Source: Isoptericola halotolerans
GTDB lineage: Bacteria > Actinomycetota > Actinomycetes > Actinomycetales > Cellulomonadaceae
Assembly (NCBI RefSeq): GCF_013149785.1
Contig: NZ_JABEZU010000001.1
Location: 1-64,000 of the forward strand
Direction: 5' to 3'
DNA: 64,000 nucleotides
The first letter of the stretch is position 1. Each line of letters starts with the position of its first letter. Shown here in pieces: positions 25,240-34,608 of the stretch. The translations under genes and the position numbers were made by a program. The notes under the pieces were generated by a model, which worked only from the letters and a program-made list of their open reading frames with translations, searched no databases and was not told the DNA's origin.

Positions 25240-25925
25240 ACAGAGCTCCCTGTGTAGTTGACCACTGCGGGGGCCGTAGTGATCAGCCTGATCTTGATGT
25301 CTCGTCGCGACCTCCGCGGGATGCCACGCCGACCGACGTCCGAAGTCTGCTGTCGCGTGTCCGAGTTCGTGGGAAACCGGGTCATCACACACGGGATGCT
25401 GGGTTGGCAGCCGGACGGTCGGCCCGCCACGGCGTCGAACGCCGTCTCGCTCGACCACCCACGACGACGAGCTCACGTCACCGCCACGACGTCGTCATGC
25501 TCAGCCTGCATCACCTGGACCCACCTGGAGGAGTCAGGCCCTTGGTGTGCCGGGCTGCCTCGATCACCTCGAGGATCGCGGTCCAGTTGTCCCCTGCTGT
25601 GACCGGCGGAGATCGCCCGCTCGTCGGGGGGATCGCGCGGGGGAGCACGGTGTCGACACCCATTTCCTCGCTCGCCCCGAGGAGGTGCGCGGTGGTCGCG
25701 CGCATCGTCGTGGCCGTGCTGAGGACGGGGCCAGGCCGCGCTCGTCGAGCGCGGGACCGGGTCGTGGTGCGTCATGACGGTGATCATGTCGGTCCGCCAC
25801 CGCCGCCCACCACCCCCACGGGAGGGAGCCGTCCTCCCTCCCGCGGTCTCCTCGTGCGAGCCCACGGGCTCCTGGGCACGATGACGGCGCGCCGGACCTG
25901 GCGCACCGGAACGAGGGGAGCACCT
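25240..25925. other. Long intergenic stretch with a dehydrogenase remnant
   Basis: No intact gene is visible in these 686 bases. The minus strand carries fragments of an imine-reductase-like protein (25511-25705) broken by frameshifts. The rest shows no consistent coding bias. The SDR gene starts at 25926. Confidence 0.55.
25511..25705 (-). pseudogene. Frameshifted C-terminal remnant of an NAD(P)-dependent imine-reductase-like protein
   Basis: On the minus strand one frame reads TTAHLLGASEEMGVDTVLPR, another carries DERAISAGHSR, and the first frame resumes with DNWTAILEVIEAARHTKG before TGA. Joined, these match the C-terminal helical domain of NAD(P)-binding imine reductases and related 6-phosphogluconate-dehydrogenase-like proteins. 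Two compensating shifts, one in a GGGG run, break the gene. The Rossmann half is missing. Confidence 0.65.
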
Positions 25926-26726
25926 GTGGACCTGGGTATCGAAGGCCGCGTCGCGGTCGTCACCGGGGCGGACTCGGGCATCGGCCTGGCGTCCGCGCTC
26001 GAGCTGTTGCGCGAGGGCGCGCGCGTCGTCCTCACCGACACCGACGAGGCGGCGGTCCGCGCGGCGGCCGAGTCGCTGGGCGCACCGGCCGGGAGCTGGG
26101 CCGCCGTCGGCGCGGACCTCACGCGGCCCGACGACGTCGCCCACCTGGTGCGTGCCACCGAGGAGGCGTTCGGTCCGGCGGGCATCCTCGTGCACGCGGC
26201 CGGGATCCACGGGGCGCAGGGCCTGTTCCACGAGATCGACGACGACGGCTGGCTCGAGACGCTGCAGGTGGACCTGCTCGCCGCGGTGCGCACGGTGCGC
26301 GCCCTGCTGCCGGGGATGCGGGCCGCCGGGTGGGGCCGCATCGTGCTGATCTCCTCGGAGAACGGCCTGCAGCCCTACGTCGACGAGCTGCCGTACAACG
26401 CGTCGAAGGCCGCGCTGCTCAACCTGACCAAGGGCCTGTCGAAGACGTACGGCAGCGAGGGTGTCCTGGTGAACGCCGTCTCGCCCGCCTTCGTCGAGAC
26501 GCCCATGACCGACGAGATGATGGACGCCCGCGCCGCGGAGCTCGGCGTCGACCGTGACGAGGCGGTCCGCAGCTTCCTCGCCGAGGAGCGGCCGTTCATC
26601 GAGACGGACCGCCGTGGCAGGCCCGAGGAGGTCGCCGCGGTGGTCGCCCTGCTCTGCTCCGCCCGCGCGAGCTACGTCATCGGCTCGAACTACCGGGTCG
26701 ACGGCGGCTCGGTCGCCACGATCTGA
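25926..26726 (+). CDS. Short-chain dehydrogenase/reductase (SDR)
   Basis: A 266-residue classical SDR. The cofactor motif TGADSGIGLA is at residues 13-22, the HAAG motif (instead of NNAG) is near 92, and the catalytic Ser-Tyr-Lys set appears as LISSENG and YNASKAALL. LTDTDEAAV after beta-2 places an Asp that favours NAD. The C-terminus GSNYRVDGGSVATI is typical. GTG 25926 has GAGGGGA upstream. The substrate is not known. It is ten bases upstream of a flavoprotein reductase gene, so the two are probably one transcript. Confidence 0.9.
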   Translation: MDLGIEGRVAVVTGADSGIGLASALELLREGARVVLTDTDEAAVRAAAESLGAPAGSWAAVGADLTRPDDVAHLVRATEEAFGPAGILVHAAGIHGAQGLFHEIDDDGWLETLQVDLLAAVRTVRALLPGMRAAGWGRIVLISSENGLQPYVDELPYNASKAALLNLTKGLSKTYGSEGVLVNAVSPAFVETPMTDEMMDARAAELGVDRDEAVRSFLAEERPFIETDRRGRPEEVAAVVALLCSARASYVIGSNYRVDGGSVATI

Positions 26727-26736
26727 GGAGGCCTCC

Positions 26737-28011
26737 ATGGTGAACGACCACTACGACTACCTGCTGCTCGGCGCCGGGATGGCGTCCGACGCCGCCGCGC
26801 GCGGCATCCGCGAGGTCGACCCCACCGGCAGCATCGGGATCGTCGGCCGCGAGCAGACCGAGCCCGTGACACGCCCGGCGCTGTCCAAGAAGCTGTGGAC
26901 GGACCCGGACTTCACGTTCGACCAGGTGTGGACGGGGACGGCCGAGGACACCGGGGCGGACCTGCTGCTCGGCGAGACCGTCGTCGCGCTCGACACGGAC
27001 CGCCGCACGGTGAGCACGGCGTCGGGCCGGGAGATCGGCTACGGCAAAGCCCTGGTGGCCACCAGCGGCACACCCGGCTCGGCCGACGTCGACGACTCGC
27101 ACGGCACGGGCCGCGTCATCCCGTTCCGCAGCGTGCGCGACTACGAGCGGCTGCGCGGGCTCACCTCGCACGGCAGTCCGCACGTCGTGGTGGTGGGCGG
27201 CAGCTACATCGCCACCGAGCTGGCGGCCGGGCTCACCGAGACCGACGCGCAGGTGACCCTCGTGTTCACGCAGGACACTCTCCTGGACCAGATGCTGCCC
27301 GCCGACCTCGCCGGGCGTGTGGAGCTGCCGTTCCGCACCCACGGGGTGGAGCTCGTGCGCGGTACCGGGGCGACGGGAGGCGAGGTGCGGGGTCCCGACG
27401 GGCCGGTCCACCTGGCGCTCTCGTCGGGCGAGCAGGTCGAGGCCGACGTCGTCGTGCTGGGGCTGGGGATCTCGCTCGAGACCGGGTTCGCCGCCGAGGC
27501 CGGGCTGGAGACGGTCGACGACGGCGGCATCGTCGTGGACGAGCACCTGCGGTCGAGCGACCCCGCGGTATGGGCCGCCGGGGACGTGGCGCACTACCCG
27601 GACCGGGTGCTCGGTGCGCGGCGGGTCGAGCACGTGGACCACGCGACGTCGTCGGGCCGGGCGGCCGGGCGGGACATGGCAGGCGCCGACGAGCCGTACG
27701 CGCACACGCCCTTCTACTACTCGGTGCTGTTCGGCGTGCGCTACGAGGCGGTGGGCACTCTCGACGCCTCCCTCGAGATCGTCGAGGACCGCCAGGGCCC
27801 CGCCGACGACCCGCTCGCGCAGGTCGTGGCCTACTACGTCGAACCGGCCGACGACGGCACGGACGCGGTCCGGGTGCACGGCGTGCTGCTCTGGGGCGTC
27901 GACGAGGGCACCGAGGCGCCGGACGCGGCCCGCGAGGTGCTGGCGGCCGGTCCGACGGACCCGGCGTCGCTGCGCGGTCGGATCGTGCTGGGCGAGCTCG
28001 GCGAGGCCTGA
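26737..28011 (+). CDS. FAD-dependent NAD(P)H reductase (ferredoxin-reductase-like)
   Basis: A 424-residue two-dinucleotide-binding flavoprotein. The FAD motif YLLLGAGMASDAAA is at the N-terminus, the NAD(P) motif VVVGGSYIATELAAG is near residue 155, and the second FAD motif VWAAGDVAHYPD is near 280. It is followed by the C-terminal reductase dimerisation-like domain (FYYSVLFGVRYEAVG). This is the AIF/rubredoxin-reductase-like family, which passes electrons to a ferredoxin, rubredoxin or other acceptor. No ferredoxin or oxygenase gene lies beside it, so the partner is unknown. GAGGAGG precedes ATG 26737. Confidence 0.87.
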   Translation: MVNDHYDYLLLGAGMASDAAARGIREVDPTGSIGIVGREQTEPVTRPALSKKLWTDPDFTFDQVWTGTAEDTGADLLLGETVVALDTDRRTVSTASGREIGYGKALVATSGTPGSADVDDSHGTGRVIPFRSVRDYERLRGLTSHGSPHVVVVGGSYIATELAAGLTETDAQVTLVFTQDTLLDQMLPADLAGRVELPFRTHGVELVRGTGATGGEVRGPDGPVHLALSSGEQVEADVVVLGLGISLETGFAAEAGLETVDDGGIVVDEHLRSSDPAVWAAGDVAHYPDRVLGARRVEHVDHATSSGRAAGRDMAGADEPYAHTPFYYSVLFGVRYEAVGTLDASLEIVEDRQGPADDPLAQVVAYYVEPADDGTDAVRVHGVLLWGVDEGTEAPDAAREVLAAGPTDPASLRGRIVLGELGEA

Positions 28012-28054
28012 CAGCGCGTCGGCCGACCGGTCGCGTCCGTCCTACGCTCGTGCC

Positions 28055-28624
28055 ATGAGCAACGAGTGGCGGCAGGTGGTGGCCGCGCTGGCGGACGAGG
28101 ACAGGCTGCGGCTGTTCGCGCGGATCGTCGAGGGCGGCCCGGGGCGCGGTGATGCCGGTGCCCCGACGGCCGAGGTGCTGATTGTCGACGCCCTGACCGC
28201 GGACGACCGCCGCCGGCTGAGCACCCTGTGCGACGCGGGGCTCGTGTCCGTGCAGGACGGGACCCCGCGAGCGGCGCCCGGGCGGTTCCGGGAGCTCCTC
28301 ACCGCCGCCGCGTCGGCCGAGCCGGCGCCACCCTCCGGCCCGGAACGTCTCCTCACCGACGGACGGCTCCAGGGGATGCCGCGGCGCCAGCGGGACCGGC
28401 AGGAGGTCGTGCGCTACCTCGCCACGCAGGTGCTGGCGCTGCACGAGCCCGTCAGCGAGCGCACGCTGACCGACCGGCTGCGCCGGCGCACGGCCGACCC
28501 GGTCGGGCTGCGCCGCGCCCTGGTCGACGCCGGGCTCGTCACCCGCACGCGCGACGGCGCGGAGTACTGGCGCACGACGGTCACCGAGTTCGACAGCGAG
28601 TCGGACGGGGCCTCGCCGCCCTGA
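28055..28624 (+). CDS. DUF2087 domain protein
   Basis: A 189-residue protein. The N-terminal 95 residues look like an ArsR-like winged helix (ALADEDRLRLFARIVEG). Residues about 100-170 match DUF2087 (LLTDGRLQGMPRRQRDRQEV, then LALHEPVSERTLTDRL). DUF2087 proteins are presumed DNA-binding regulators, but the function is unproven. TACGCT at 28043-28048 ends six bases before the ATG, so the transcript is probably leaderless. Confidence 0.8.
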   Translation: MSNEWRQVVAALADEDRLRLFARIVEGGPGRGDAGAPTAEVLIVDALTADDRRRLSTLCDAGLVSVQDGTPRAAPGRFRELLTAAASAEPAPPSGPERLLTDGRLQGMPRRQRDRQEVVRYLATQVLALHEPVSERTLTDRLRRRTADPVGLRRALVDAGLVTRTRDGAEYWRTTVTEFDSESDGASPP

Positions 28625-28648
28625 CGCGCACGGTCACCGGCCGCACCG

Positions 28649-29032
28649 TCAGAACGGCACACCGCAGCGCAGCACCACGTTCGCGTAAGACGTCGCCTCG
28701 CCGGTGCGCACCACGAGCGCCGCGGAGGTGAGCAGCTCCTTGAGCTCGTCGTGGGGCACGAGCTCCGGGGCGAGGCCGCGCTCGTCGAGCCAGGTGCTCA
28801 CCAACGTGCCGCTGCTCTCGGTCGCGGCCACGCTGCCCTCGACGACGATCTCCTCGAGGACGGCGTCGAGCACCTGGGTGAAGCGGGGCACCCCGTGCAC
28901 GACGGCGAGGTCGACCACGGGCGCCGACGGCGGCAGGGGCAGCCCGCAGTCGGCCACGACGACGAGGTGCCCGTGGCCGAGGCGGGCGAGCCCTTCGGCC
29001 AGGGCGGGGTTGAGCACTCCGGTGCGCCTCAC
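28649..29032 (-). CDS. rbsD: D-ribose pyranase
   Basis: A 127-residue RbsD/FucU-family mutarotase. It begins MRRTGVLNPALAEGLARLGHG with the catalytic His20, and continues with VVVADCGLPLP and the C-terminal VVRTGEATSYANVVLRCGV. It speeds conversion of beta-pyranose to furanose ribose so that ribokinase can act. It is the last gene of the ribose operon; its ATG overlaps the ribokinase stop. Confidence 0.95.
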   Translation of the reverse strand: MRRTGVLNPALAEGLARLGHGHLVVVADCGLPLPPSAPVVDLAVVHGVPRFTQVLDAVLEEIVVEGSVAATESSGTLVSTWLDERGLAPELVPHDELKELLTSAALVVRTGEATSYANVVLRCGVPF

Positions 29033-30012
29033 GCGGTGACCTCGGGCAGCTCGTCCCCGAGGCCGGGGTAGGACGACTGCGCGCCGACCGACCGCACGGC
29101 GTACGCGCCCACGCGCGCCGCGAGGCGGGCGGCGGTCACGAGGTCGTCGCCGCCGGCGAGACCGTGCGCGAGCGCCCCGACGAACGCGTCGCCCGCCCCG
29201 GTCGTGTCCACGGCGTCGACGCGTGGCGTCGGCACCTGCTCCAGGAGGTCCCCGGCGCCGACGAGCGCGCCCCGCGCGCCGAGCGTCATGACGACCGACG
29301 GCACCCCGCGGGCGAGCAGTGCGGTCACGACGGCCTCGTCCGAGCCGTCCTCGGCCGCCGGAGCCGCCGCACCGTTCCCGGAGCCGTCCGCTGCGCCGAG
29401 CGCGTGCGCGACGAGCGCGGCCTCGTGCTCGTTGACCACGAGCGGGTCCGCCGCGAGGAGCACCTCGGTGTCGACGTCGATGACGGGCGCGAGGTTCACG
29501 ACGAGCCGGCCGCGGGCCGCACGCGCCGCCTCCTCGATCCCTGCGCGCGGGATCTCGCCCTGCAGCACCACGACCGCGGCACGGCCGATGACGTCGTGGT
29601 GCGCCCGGACGGCGTCGGCGTCCACCGTGGCGTTGACCCCGGGGATGACGACGATCGAGTTCTCCCCGTCGGCCGAGACGGACACGAGCGCGACGCCCGT
29701 GCGGCCCGTCCGCACGGCGAGCGCCGACAGGTCCACCCCCGCCTCCCGCAGACCCGCCAGGGCAGGCTCGGCGAACGCGTCGTCCCCGACGGCCCCGACC
29801 AGGGCGGTCGGGGAACCGAGCCGCGCGGCGGCGACGGCCTGGTTGGCCCCCTTGCCGCCGGGCAGGACGTCCAGCCTCTCACCGAGGATCGTCTCGCCCG
29901 GGGCGGGGTGCGCGGCCACACGGGCGAGGAGGTCGGCGTTCGTCGAGCCGACGACGACGACGCGGGCGTGCGGGCCGTCGTGCGGCAGGGAGGAGGGGGT
30001 GGGTGCGGTCAC
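29029..30012 (-). CDS. rbsK: Ribokinase
   Basis: A 327-residue PfkB-family kinase. The N-terminal signature VVVGSTNADLLARV, the sugar-binding GGKGANQAVAAARLG stretch near residue 45, and the C-terminal DTTGAGDAFVGALAHGLA with catalytic Asp are all present. It phosphorylates ribose to ribose 5-phosphate. The loop around residues 200-220 carries an Asp/Ser/Gly/Ala insertion. GTG 30012 overlaps the stop of the binding-protein gene (GTGA). Confidence 0.95.
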   Translation of the reverse strand: MTAPTPSSLPHDGPHARVVVVGSTNADLLARVAAHPAPGETILGERLDVLPGGKGANQAVAAARLGSPTALVGAVGDDAFAEPALAGLREAGVDLSALAVRTGRTGVALVSVSADGENSIVVIPGVNATVDADAVRAHHDVIGRAAVVVLQGEIPRAGIEEAARAARGRLVVNLAPVIDVDTEVLLAADPLVVNEHEAALVAHALGAADGSGNGAAAPAAEDGSDEAVVTALLARGVPSVVMTLGARGALVGAGDLLEQVPTPRVDAVDTTGAGDAFVGALAHGLAGGDDLVTAARLAARVGAYAVRSVGAQSSYPGLGDELPEVTA

Positions 30013-30965
30013 TGCAGGAAGTCTCCGACGTTCTCGGTGGTCACGGTCTGGACGGGCACGGGGATCTCGGCGTCGACGGCCTCGCCGGCGAGCACGCGGG
30101 ACATGACCTCGACGGCCTGGCGGCCGAGCTCGGTGGGCTGCTGGGCGATGGTCGCGACCAGGGTCCCGGCCTCCACCGCGGCGAGACCGTCGTCGGTGCC
30201 GTCGAAGCCGACGACCATGACGTCGTCACCGGCGCGGTCGCCGAGGGCCTGGAGCGCACCGAGCGCCATCTCGTCGTTCTCGGCGAAGATCCCCACGGTG
30301 TCCGGGTGCGACTGCAGCAGGTTGGTGGCGACGTCGAGCGCCTGCGCGCGGTCGAAGTTCGCGGTCTGGGTGGCGACGACCTCGATGTCGCCGAACTCGG
30401 CGATGCCGTCGGCGAAGCCCTGGCCGCGGTCGCGGCTCGCGGAGGTCCCGGCGACGCCCTGCAGGACGATCACCGTGCCCTCCTCGCCGATCGCGGCGGC
30501 GAGCGCCTCGGCCGCCTGGCGGCCGCCGGCGACGTTGTCGCTCGAGACCAGGGAGGTGATGTCGGCGCCCTCGACGGCCCGGTCGACGCCGACGACGGGC
30601 AGGTCGGTGGCGAGCGCCGGTTGCACGGCGGCACCCGCGGCGTCGGAGTCGACGGGGTTGATGACGACGCCGTCGGCGCCACCGGTGACGGCGTTGGCGA
30701 TCTGGTTGGCCTGGGTGGTGCTGTCGTTCTGCGCGTCGACGACCTCCAGGTCGACGCCGAGCTCGTCGGCAGCCGCCTGGGCACCGTCGCGCACGTCGAC
30801 GAAGAACGGGTTGTTCAGCGTCGACAGCGACAGGGTCACGCTCTGTCCGGCGGCGTCGCCGCCCTGGGGGTCGTCGCCGTCGCGTCCGCACGCGGCGGTG
30901 GTGGCGACCAGCGCGAGGCTGATCGTGACGGCGGTGGTGAGTCGTCCTCGGGTGGAGAACTTCAT
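30009..30965 (-). CDS. rbsB: Ribose-binding lipoprotein
   Basis: A 318-residue sugar-binding protein with a signal peptide and lipobox (TTAAC near residue 27). The periplasmic-binding domain starts VTLSLSTLNNPFFVDVRDGA, followed by DGVVINPVDSDAAG, GVDRAVEGADI and VVGFDGTDDGL, as in RbsB. It delivers ribose to RbsC. ATG 30965 with AAGGAG upstream is preferred over an ATG 24 bases earlier. Confidence 0.94.
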   Translation of the reverse strand: MKFSTRGRLTTAVTISLALVATTAACGRDGDDPQGGDAAGQSVTLSLSTLNNPFFVDVRDGAQAAADELGVDLEVVDAQNDSTTQANQIANAVTGGADGVVINPVDSDAAGAAVQPALATDLPVVGVDRAVEGADITSLVSSDNVAGGRQAAEALAAAIGEEGTVIVLQGVAGTSASRDRGQGFADGIAEFGDIEVVATQTANFDRAQALDVATNLLQSHPDTVGIFAENDEMALGALQALGDRAGDDVMVVGFDGTDDGLAAVEAGTLVATIAQQPTELGRQAVEVMSRVLAGEAVDAEIPVPVQTVTTENVGDFLQ

Positions 30966-31024
30966 CGTTCGCTCCTTCGTCGTGGGCACGGTGCCCGGGG
31001 TGCCTGGGGGTCAGGCGGGGATGG

Positions 31025-32014
31025 TCAGTGGCGGGTGTTCTTGCGGCGCAGCACGTCGATGCCGACGGCGACGGCGATGACGAGCCCGATGACGACCTGC
31101 TGCCAGAACGAGCTGACGTTGAGCAGGTTGAGCCCGTTGCGGATGACGGCGAGGATCAGCGCGCCGACCAGCGTGCCGGACACGCGGCCGACGCCGCCGG
31201 CGAGCGACGCGCCGCCGATGACGACGGCGGCGATGGCGTCGAGCTCGTAGCCCGCCGCGGCCTGGGGCTGGGCCGAGTTGAGCCGTCCGGCCAGCAGCAT
31301 CCCGGCGAGCGCGGCGTACACCCCGGCGAGGGCGAAGACGGTCACCAGCACCCGCTTGACCGGGATGCCGGAGAGGCGGGCCGCCTCGGCGTTGCCGCCG
31401 ACGGCGTACATGGAGCGGCCGACGACGGTGCGGTTGAGGATGAACGCGGCGACCAGCCCGGCGACGGCGAGCACGAGGATCGGCACCGGGATGCCGAACA
31501 GGGTGCCGCCCAGGAACGACACGGCGGGCGAGGTGGCGATCGGGCGGCCGTCGGACAGCACGAGGGTGAGTCCGCGGGCGACGCTGAGCATCGCCAGGGT
31601 GGCGATGAACGACGGCAGGCGACCGAAGGCGATGGCGATGCCGCTGATCGCGCCGAGCGCGGCGCCGGTGGCGAGCCCGGCCAGCAGGGACAACCCGCCG
31701 GGCAGGCCGGCCGCCGAGTACACCCAGGCGGAGGCCATCGCGCTGAGCGCCGCGACGGAGCCGACCGACAGGTCGATCCCGCCGGCGACGATCACGAACG
31801 TCATGCCGAAGGCGAGCACCGCGATCGTGGACGCCTGGATGCCGATGTTGAGCAGGTTCGGCCCGGTGAGAAAGTTCGGGGTGGCGATGAACAGTGCCAG
31901 GCACAGGGCGACGAGCCCCACGAGGGCGCCGTTGTTCGCCAGGAACGTGCCCGCCCCGGTCCGCAGCCGCGACGCCGGCGTGGGCGAGGGGGTCGATGTG
32001 GTCGGTGTGCTCAT
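31025..32014 (-). CDS. rbsC: Ribose ABC permease
   Basis: A 329-residue permease of the RbsC/AraH family with about eight to ten helices. Typical segments: FGMTFVIVAGGIDLSVGSV near residue 70, YAVGGNAEAARLSGIPVKR near 200, and GGVGRVSGTLVGALILAVI near 275. It overlaps the RbsA stop by four bases; rbsB starts 59 bases downstream. Confidence 0.95.
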   Translation of the reverse strand: MSTPTTSTPSPTPASRLRTGAGTFLANNGALVGLVALCLALFIATPNFLTGPNLLNIGIQASTIAVLAFGMTFVIVAGGIDLSVGSVAALSAMASAWVYSAAGLPGGLSLLAGLATGAALGAISGIAIAFGRLPSFIATLAMLSVARGLTLVLSDGRPIATSPAVSFLGGTLFGIPVPILVLAVAGLVAAFILNRTVVGRSMYAVGGNAEAARLSGIPVKRVLVTVFALAGVYAALAGMLLAGRLNSAQPQAAAGYELDAIAAVVIGGASLAGGVGRVSGTLVGALILAVIRNGLNLLNVSSFWQQVVIGLVIAVAVGIDVLRRKNTRH

Positions 32015-33555
32015 GCGCTCGTTCCTTCGCTGTGGTCTTCGGCGTCGCGGTCGACGTCGCGCACGGCCAGGGCCATGACGCGGTCCTCGGTGGCGTCCTC
32101 GCCCTCGAGCTCCCCGGCGACGTGCCCCCCGCTCATCACGAGGATGCGGTCGCTCATGCCGAGGACCTCGGGCAGGTCGCTGGAGACCATGACGACCGCT
32201 CCGCCGTCGGCGGTGATGGCGTTGATGAACTCGTAGATCTCGACGCGGGCCCCGACGTCGACGCCGCGGGTGGGCTCGTCGAGGAGGAGGACCTGGGACC
32301 CGGCGAGCACCCAGCGGGCGAAGACGATCTTCTGCTGGTTGCCGCCGGACAGGTCGCGTGCGGTCTGGTCGATGTCGCGCATCCGGATGCGCAACCGGTC
32401 GGCGACGTCCTGGGCGCGACGGCGCTGGCCCGGGCGGTCGACGAGCCCCAGGCGGGCCGTGGACCGCAGCGTCGCGTAGCCGATGTTCTCGTTGACCGAC
32501 GCCCCGAGCACGAGGCCCTGCGACTTGCGGTCCTCGGGGACGTGCCCGACGCCGGCGGCGATCGCGCTGCCGACGTCCTTCGCGGGCAGCGCGCCCCCGC
32601 GCACGGTGACGGTGCCGGCGTCATAGGGGTCGGCGCCCGCGACCGCCCGCAGCAGCTCGGTGCGCCCGGCCCCGACGAGCCCGGCGATGCCGAGGACCTC
32701 GCCGGCGCGCACCTGGAAGCTGATGTCGTCGACCACCCCGTGCCGCGACAGGTGCTGCACGTCGAGGAGCACCTCGTCAGGGCCGGTGTACTCGCGCCGG
32801 CGCGGGTGGTGGTCGGCGATGTCGCGTCCCACCATGTGCCGCACGAGCTCGTCCTCGTCGGTCGAGGCGGGCACCTCCGCCACGAGGGAGCCGTCGCGCA
32901 GCACGCTGACGTCGTCGCCGATCCGGGCGATCTCCTCCAGGTGGTGACTGATGAAGACCATGCCCACGCCGTCGGCCCGCAGGTCCTCGACGACGCCGAA
33001 CAGGGCGTCGATCTCCCCGTGGGTGAGCGCCGCCGTCGGCTCGTCGAGGATCAGCATGCGGGCGTCCAGGCTGAGGGCCTTGGCGATCTCCACGAGCTGC
33101 TGGCGGGCCACACCCAGCTCGCCCACGGGCTGGTCGACGTCGACGTCGAGACCGATGCGGTCGAGGGCCCGGCGGGCCGTGGTGCGCATCGCGCGCTTGT
33201 CGAGCAGGCCGGCACGCGACGGCAGCCGACCCATGAGCACGTTCTCCGCGACCGACATGGTCGGCACGAGGTTGAGCTCCTGGTGGATCGTCGCGATGCC
33301 GTGGGACTCCGCGGCGCGCACGCCGTCGAGGACGACGGGCCCGCCGTCGACCAGGATGCGTCCGCCGTCGGGCTGGTAGATGCCCGACATCATCTTGATG
33401 AGCGTGGACTTGCCGGCGCCGTTCTCGCCGAGGAGCACCTGGACGTGCCCGCGCCGGACGTGCACCGTGACGTCGTCGATGACCCGTACGGGGCCGAACG
33501 ACTTCGAGACGTTCTCCAGGGTGAGCAGCGGCGCGTCGGCCGAGGGGGTGCTCAT
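32011..33555 (-). CDS. rbsA: Ribose ABC ATPase, two-domain
   Basis: A 514-residue protein with two ATPase domains. The first has Walker A GENGAGKST near residue 40, signature LGVARQQLVEIAKA and Walker B LILDEPTAALT. The second has a degenerate Walker A (GLVGAGRTEL), signature LSGGNQQKIVFARW and LLLDEPTRGVDVGA. This pattern is normal for RbsA/MglA. It couples to RbsC. It overlaps the regulator gene stop by four bases. Confidence 0.95.
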   Translation of the reverse strand: MSTPSADAPLLTLENVSKSFGPVRVIDDVTVHVRRGHVQVLLGENGAGKSTLIKMMSGIYQPDGGRILVDGGPVVLDGVRAAESHGIATIHQELNLVPTMSVAENVLMGRLPSRAGLLDKRAMRTTARRALDRIGLDVDVDQPVGELGVARQQLVEIAKALSLDARMLILDEPTAALTHGEIDALFGVVEDLRADGVGMVFISHHLEEIARIGDDVSVLRDGSLVAEVPASTDEDELVRHMVGRDIADHHPRRREYTGPDEVLLDVQHLSRHGVVDDISFQVRAGEVLGIAGLVGAGRTELLRAVAGADPYDAGTVTVRGGALPAKDVGSAIAAGVGHVPEDRKSQGLVLGASVNENIGYATLRSTARLGLVDRPGQRRRAQDVADRLRIRMRDIDQTARDLSGGNQQKIVFARWVLAGSQVLLLDEPTRGVDVGARVEIYEFINAITADGGAVVMVSSDLPEVLGMSDRILVMSGGHVAGELEGEDATEDRVMALAVRDVDRDAEDHSEGTSA

Positions 33556-34568
33556 GAGGTCCTCCGCGGGTCGGGGGAGCCGGTCGAGCCGCGCACGACG
33601 AGGGTCGTCGGGAGGACGGCCGGGGTGACGGGCTCGTCGGCGAGCACGTCGCGGATCATCTCCACCGCCAGCGAGCCCATCCGGGCGGCGTCGTGGGCGA
33701 TGACGGTGAGGGCCGGGCTGACCAGGCGGAAGGCGTCGATGTCGTCGTAGCCGACGAGCGACAGCTCGGAGCCGATCTGCACCCCGCGGTCCTGGCAGAC
33801 CTGCAGGACGCCGAACGTCATGAGGCTGTCCGCCGCGAGGATCGCCGTCGGCGGTTCGTCCAGGCCGAGGAGGAGCTCGGCACCCTCGACGCCGCTGGCC
33901 ACCTGGAAGTCTCCCTGGTGGACGAGTCGCGGGTCGGGATCGAACCCGTGGGTGGCGACGGCGTCACGGTAGGCCTCCAGGCGCTCGCGACCGGTGGACG
34001 TCTCCTGGGGGCCGGCGACGTATCCGACCCGCCGGTGGCCCAGCTCGGCGAGGTGCCGGGCGGCGTCGGCGATGCCGGTGCGGTTGTCCGAGGTGACGCT
34101 CGGGACGTCCACGCCGTCGATGGTGCGGTCGACGAACACGACCGGCATGCCCAGGGTGAGGACCTCGCGCAGGCTGCCGCTGCCGTCGCCCTGCGGGGCG
34201 ACGATCATGCCGTCGACGCGCTGGGAGACGAGCAGGTCCAGGCAGAGGTCCTGCTGGTCGGTGCTCTCGTTGGCGTTGCACAGCAGGGTGGCCATGCCGG
34301 TGGCCAGGGCGCTCTGCTCGACGGTGTGCGCGATCTCCGCGAAGAACGGGTTGCGCACGTCGGAGACGAGCACCCCGATCGTGTTGGTGCGGGTCTTGCG
34401 CAGCGAGCGGGCCTGCGCGTTGGGGCGGAAGCCGAGCTCGCGGGCGGCGTCGTCGACGCGGCGCCGGGAGTCCGCCGAGGTGGCGGGGTGGCCGGACAGC
34501 ACGCGGGACGCCGTCGCCACCGACACCCCGGCTCGCGCCGCGACGTCGCGGATGGTCACCGACTGCAT
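33552..34568 (-). CDS. rbsR: LacI-family ribose operon repressor
   Basis: A 338-residue LacI regulator with N-terminal helix-turn-helix and hinge (TIRDVAARAGVSVATASRVL, then FRPNAQARSLR) and a ribose-type effector domain (VLVSDVRNPFFAEIAHTVEQ, GYDDIDAFRLVSPALTV). It is the first gene of rbsRACBKD, so it is likely autoregulated through the palindrome at 34609-34638. GAGGAGG precedes ATG 34568. The name follows from operon context. Confidence 0.9.
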   Translation of the reverse strand: MQSVTIRDVAARAGVSVATASRVLSGHPATSADSRRRVDDAARELGFRPNAQARSLRKTRTNTIGVLVSDVRNPFFAEIAHTVEQSALATGMATLLCNANESTDQQDLCLDLLVSQRVDGMIVAPQGDGSGSLREVLTLGMPVVFVDRTIDGVDVPSVTSDNRTGIADAARHLAELGHRRVGYVAGPQETSTGRERLEAYRDAVATHGFDPDPRLVHQGDFQVASGVEGAELLLGLDEPPTAILAADSLMTFGVLQVCQDRGVQIGSELSLVGYDDIDAFRLVSPALTVIAHDAARMGSLAVEMIRDVLADEPVTPAVLPTTLVVRGSTGSPDPRRTS

Positions 34569-34608
34569 CGCAGCCTCCTCGCTGGGTCGAACGTCGTTGG
34601 TCTGTGTC

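Noticed and set aside
22030-25925. An integrated mobile element with defined ends
   Set aside because: G+C changes and broken genes suggest acquisition, but I found no integrase, transposase, tRNA or flanking direct repeat.
29164-31080. A long plus-strand frame opposite rbsK and rbsB
   Set aside because: It is a shadow of the ribose genes; composition is Ser/Thr/Ala-rich and without domains.
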